Positions 5,795 to 6,024 of a stretch of DNA of 6,024 nucleotides are shown one piece after another (position 1 is the first letter of the stretch; every line of letters begins with the position of its first letter). The notes beneath the pieces are model-generated. The model had not been told where the DNA came from. It saw only the letters and a list, made by a program, of their open reading frames with translations, and made no database searches. Made by a program: the position numbers and the translations under genes. Origin of the DNA: Angelakisella sp. (GTDB lineage: Bacteria; Bacillota; Clostridia; Oscillospirales; Ruminococcaceae); NCBI GenBank assembly GCA_022794295.1, contig JAAWEO010000133.1, forward strand, positions 1 through 6,024, written 5' to 3'.

Positions 5795-5810
5795 GAATCG
5801 GTATGATATT

Positions 5811-5840
5811 ATTTTACCCCATCCCGTCTGTCCCTGTCAA
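5811..5840 (-). promoter_or_regulatory. Sigma-A-type promoter of the fapA-like gene
   Basis: On the minus strand, a perfect -35 TTGACA (5840-5835) and a -10 TAAAAT (5816-5811, one mismatch to consensus) are separated by 18 bases. The start point would fall near 5804, giving a leader of about 65 bases. Confidence 0.75.
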
Positions 5841-5912
5841 GCAGAAACGGGCGGCGGGAACACCCGCCCCTCCCCCAGCCGGGGGACCGGTCCAGGCCCC
5901 TTCTGCATTTTT
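5841..5912. other. GC-rich dyad cluster upstream of the fapA-like promoter
   Basis: Nested inverted repeats: GCAGAA (5841-5846) with TTCTGC (5901-5906) as outer arms, GCGGG/CCCGC (5854-5867) and CCCCC/GGGGG (5872-5885) inside, and a 10-base palindrome GGACCGGTCC (5884-5893). ATTTTT follows on the plus strand. It could fold into a branched plus-strand RNA that ends in a T-run, but no plus-strand gene is seen upstream. Confidence 0.35.
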
Positions 5913-5968
5913 CTCTGGGCAGGGCGTGTCCCTAAAGTCGGGGTGCCTGGATTTTTCGCAAGGAGGGA

Positions 5969-6024
5969 GTGATTGCAAGGAGAAAAGCGCAGGGAATACT
6001 GTATGTATTCCGAGCATTTTTGAC
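5969..6024 (+). CDS. Possible start of a rightward gene, truncated by window end
   Basis: A GTG at 5969 opens a frame that runs off the right edge (VIARRKAQGILYVFRAFL). AGGAGG at 5961-5966 is a strong ribosome binding site but lies only 2 bases from the GTG, which is too close for ideal use. The dyad GGAATAC-TGTAT-GTATTCC inside it and a TTGAC at the very end (6020-6024), which could be a -35 box, argue instead that this is still intergenic. The call is weak. Confidence 0.2.
   Translation, partial: MIARRKAQGILYVFRAFL
5993..6011. repeat. 7-bp dyad GGAATAC/GTATTCC
   Basis: Perfect 7-base inverted repeat with a 5-base centre (TGTAT), followed six bases later by T5. It is operator-like in size and AT content compared with its surroundings, and sits immediately before a TTGAC that may begin a promoter at the window edge. 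Confidence 0.4.

Noticed and set aside
3896..5806. Plus-strand open frame of 636 codons spanning the whole fapA-like gene
   Set aside because: It runs codon-for-codon opposite the minus-strand gene, where lack of TTA, CTA and TCA codons in a GC-rich gene leaves the antisense frame open. Its translation is His/Gly/Asp-rich with no domain and no ribosome binding site, while the minus strand gives a clear DUF342 protein.
5814..6017. 67-codon minus-strand open frame upstream of the fapA-like gene
   Set aside because: It covers the sigma-A promoter, lacks a ribosome binding site and has a Gly/Pro/Ala-rich meaningless product.

Overview
The window looks like chromosomal DNA of a GC-rich (roughly 60-65% G+C by eye) low-GC-phylum relative, most likely a gut-type Clostridia of the Oscillospiraceae group (Flavonifractor/Oscillibacter-like). 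This rests on the mix of gene families: a PASTA-domain Ser/Thr kinase-like protein with a GYSAPEQY activation segment, an RsgI-like anti-sigma factor, a non-flagellar DUF342/FapA protein, and AGGAGG-type ribosome binding sites. The genus assignment is inference. No mobile element, CRISPR array, tRNA or rRNA is visible.

Layout. On the plus strand, 1-1227 holds the C-terminal part of a membrane kinase-like protein with two PASTA domains, whose catalytic residues are replaced (a pseudokinase); its N-lobe lies left of the window. After a 114-bp gap comes a complete TIM-barrel sugar isomerase/epimerase-like gene (1342-2172). A strong bidirectional hairpin terminator (2175-2211) separates this half from a minus-strand block that converges on it.

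The minus-strand block reads right to left: a DUF342/FapA-family gene (5737 to 3908) with a clear sigma-A promoter at 5811-5840 and a dyad-rich leader; a 128-bp gap with a 12-bp hairpin and an A6T6 tract; a small secreted protein with three Asp/Gly/Cys calcium-loop-like repeats and His-Gly runs (3779 to 3459); an ECF-type sigma factor (3436 to 2957); and its membrane anti-sigma factor with an RsgI-like Asn-Pro self-cleavage motif (2960 to 2226). Sigma and anti-sigma genes overlap by ATGA.

How the genes may work together. The most interesting unit is the trio small secreted Cys/His/Asp-rich protein - ECF sigma - RsgI-like anti-sigma. The ATGA overlap and 22-bp spacing argue for one transcript. 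The extracellular part of the anti-sigma factor is itself Cys-rich and ends in a His-rich tail, so a metal- or redox-linked envelope signal is a reasonable but untested hypothesis. The pseudokinase with PASTA domains suggests a second, independent envelope-sensing element. The last 280 bases (5738-6024) hold the fapA promoter, GC-rich dyads and perhaps the start of a rightward gene.
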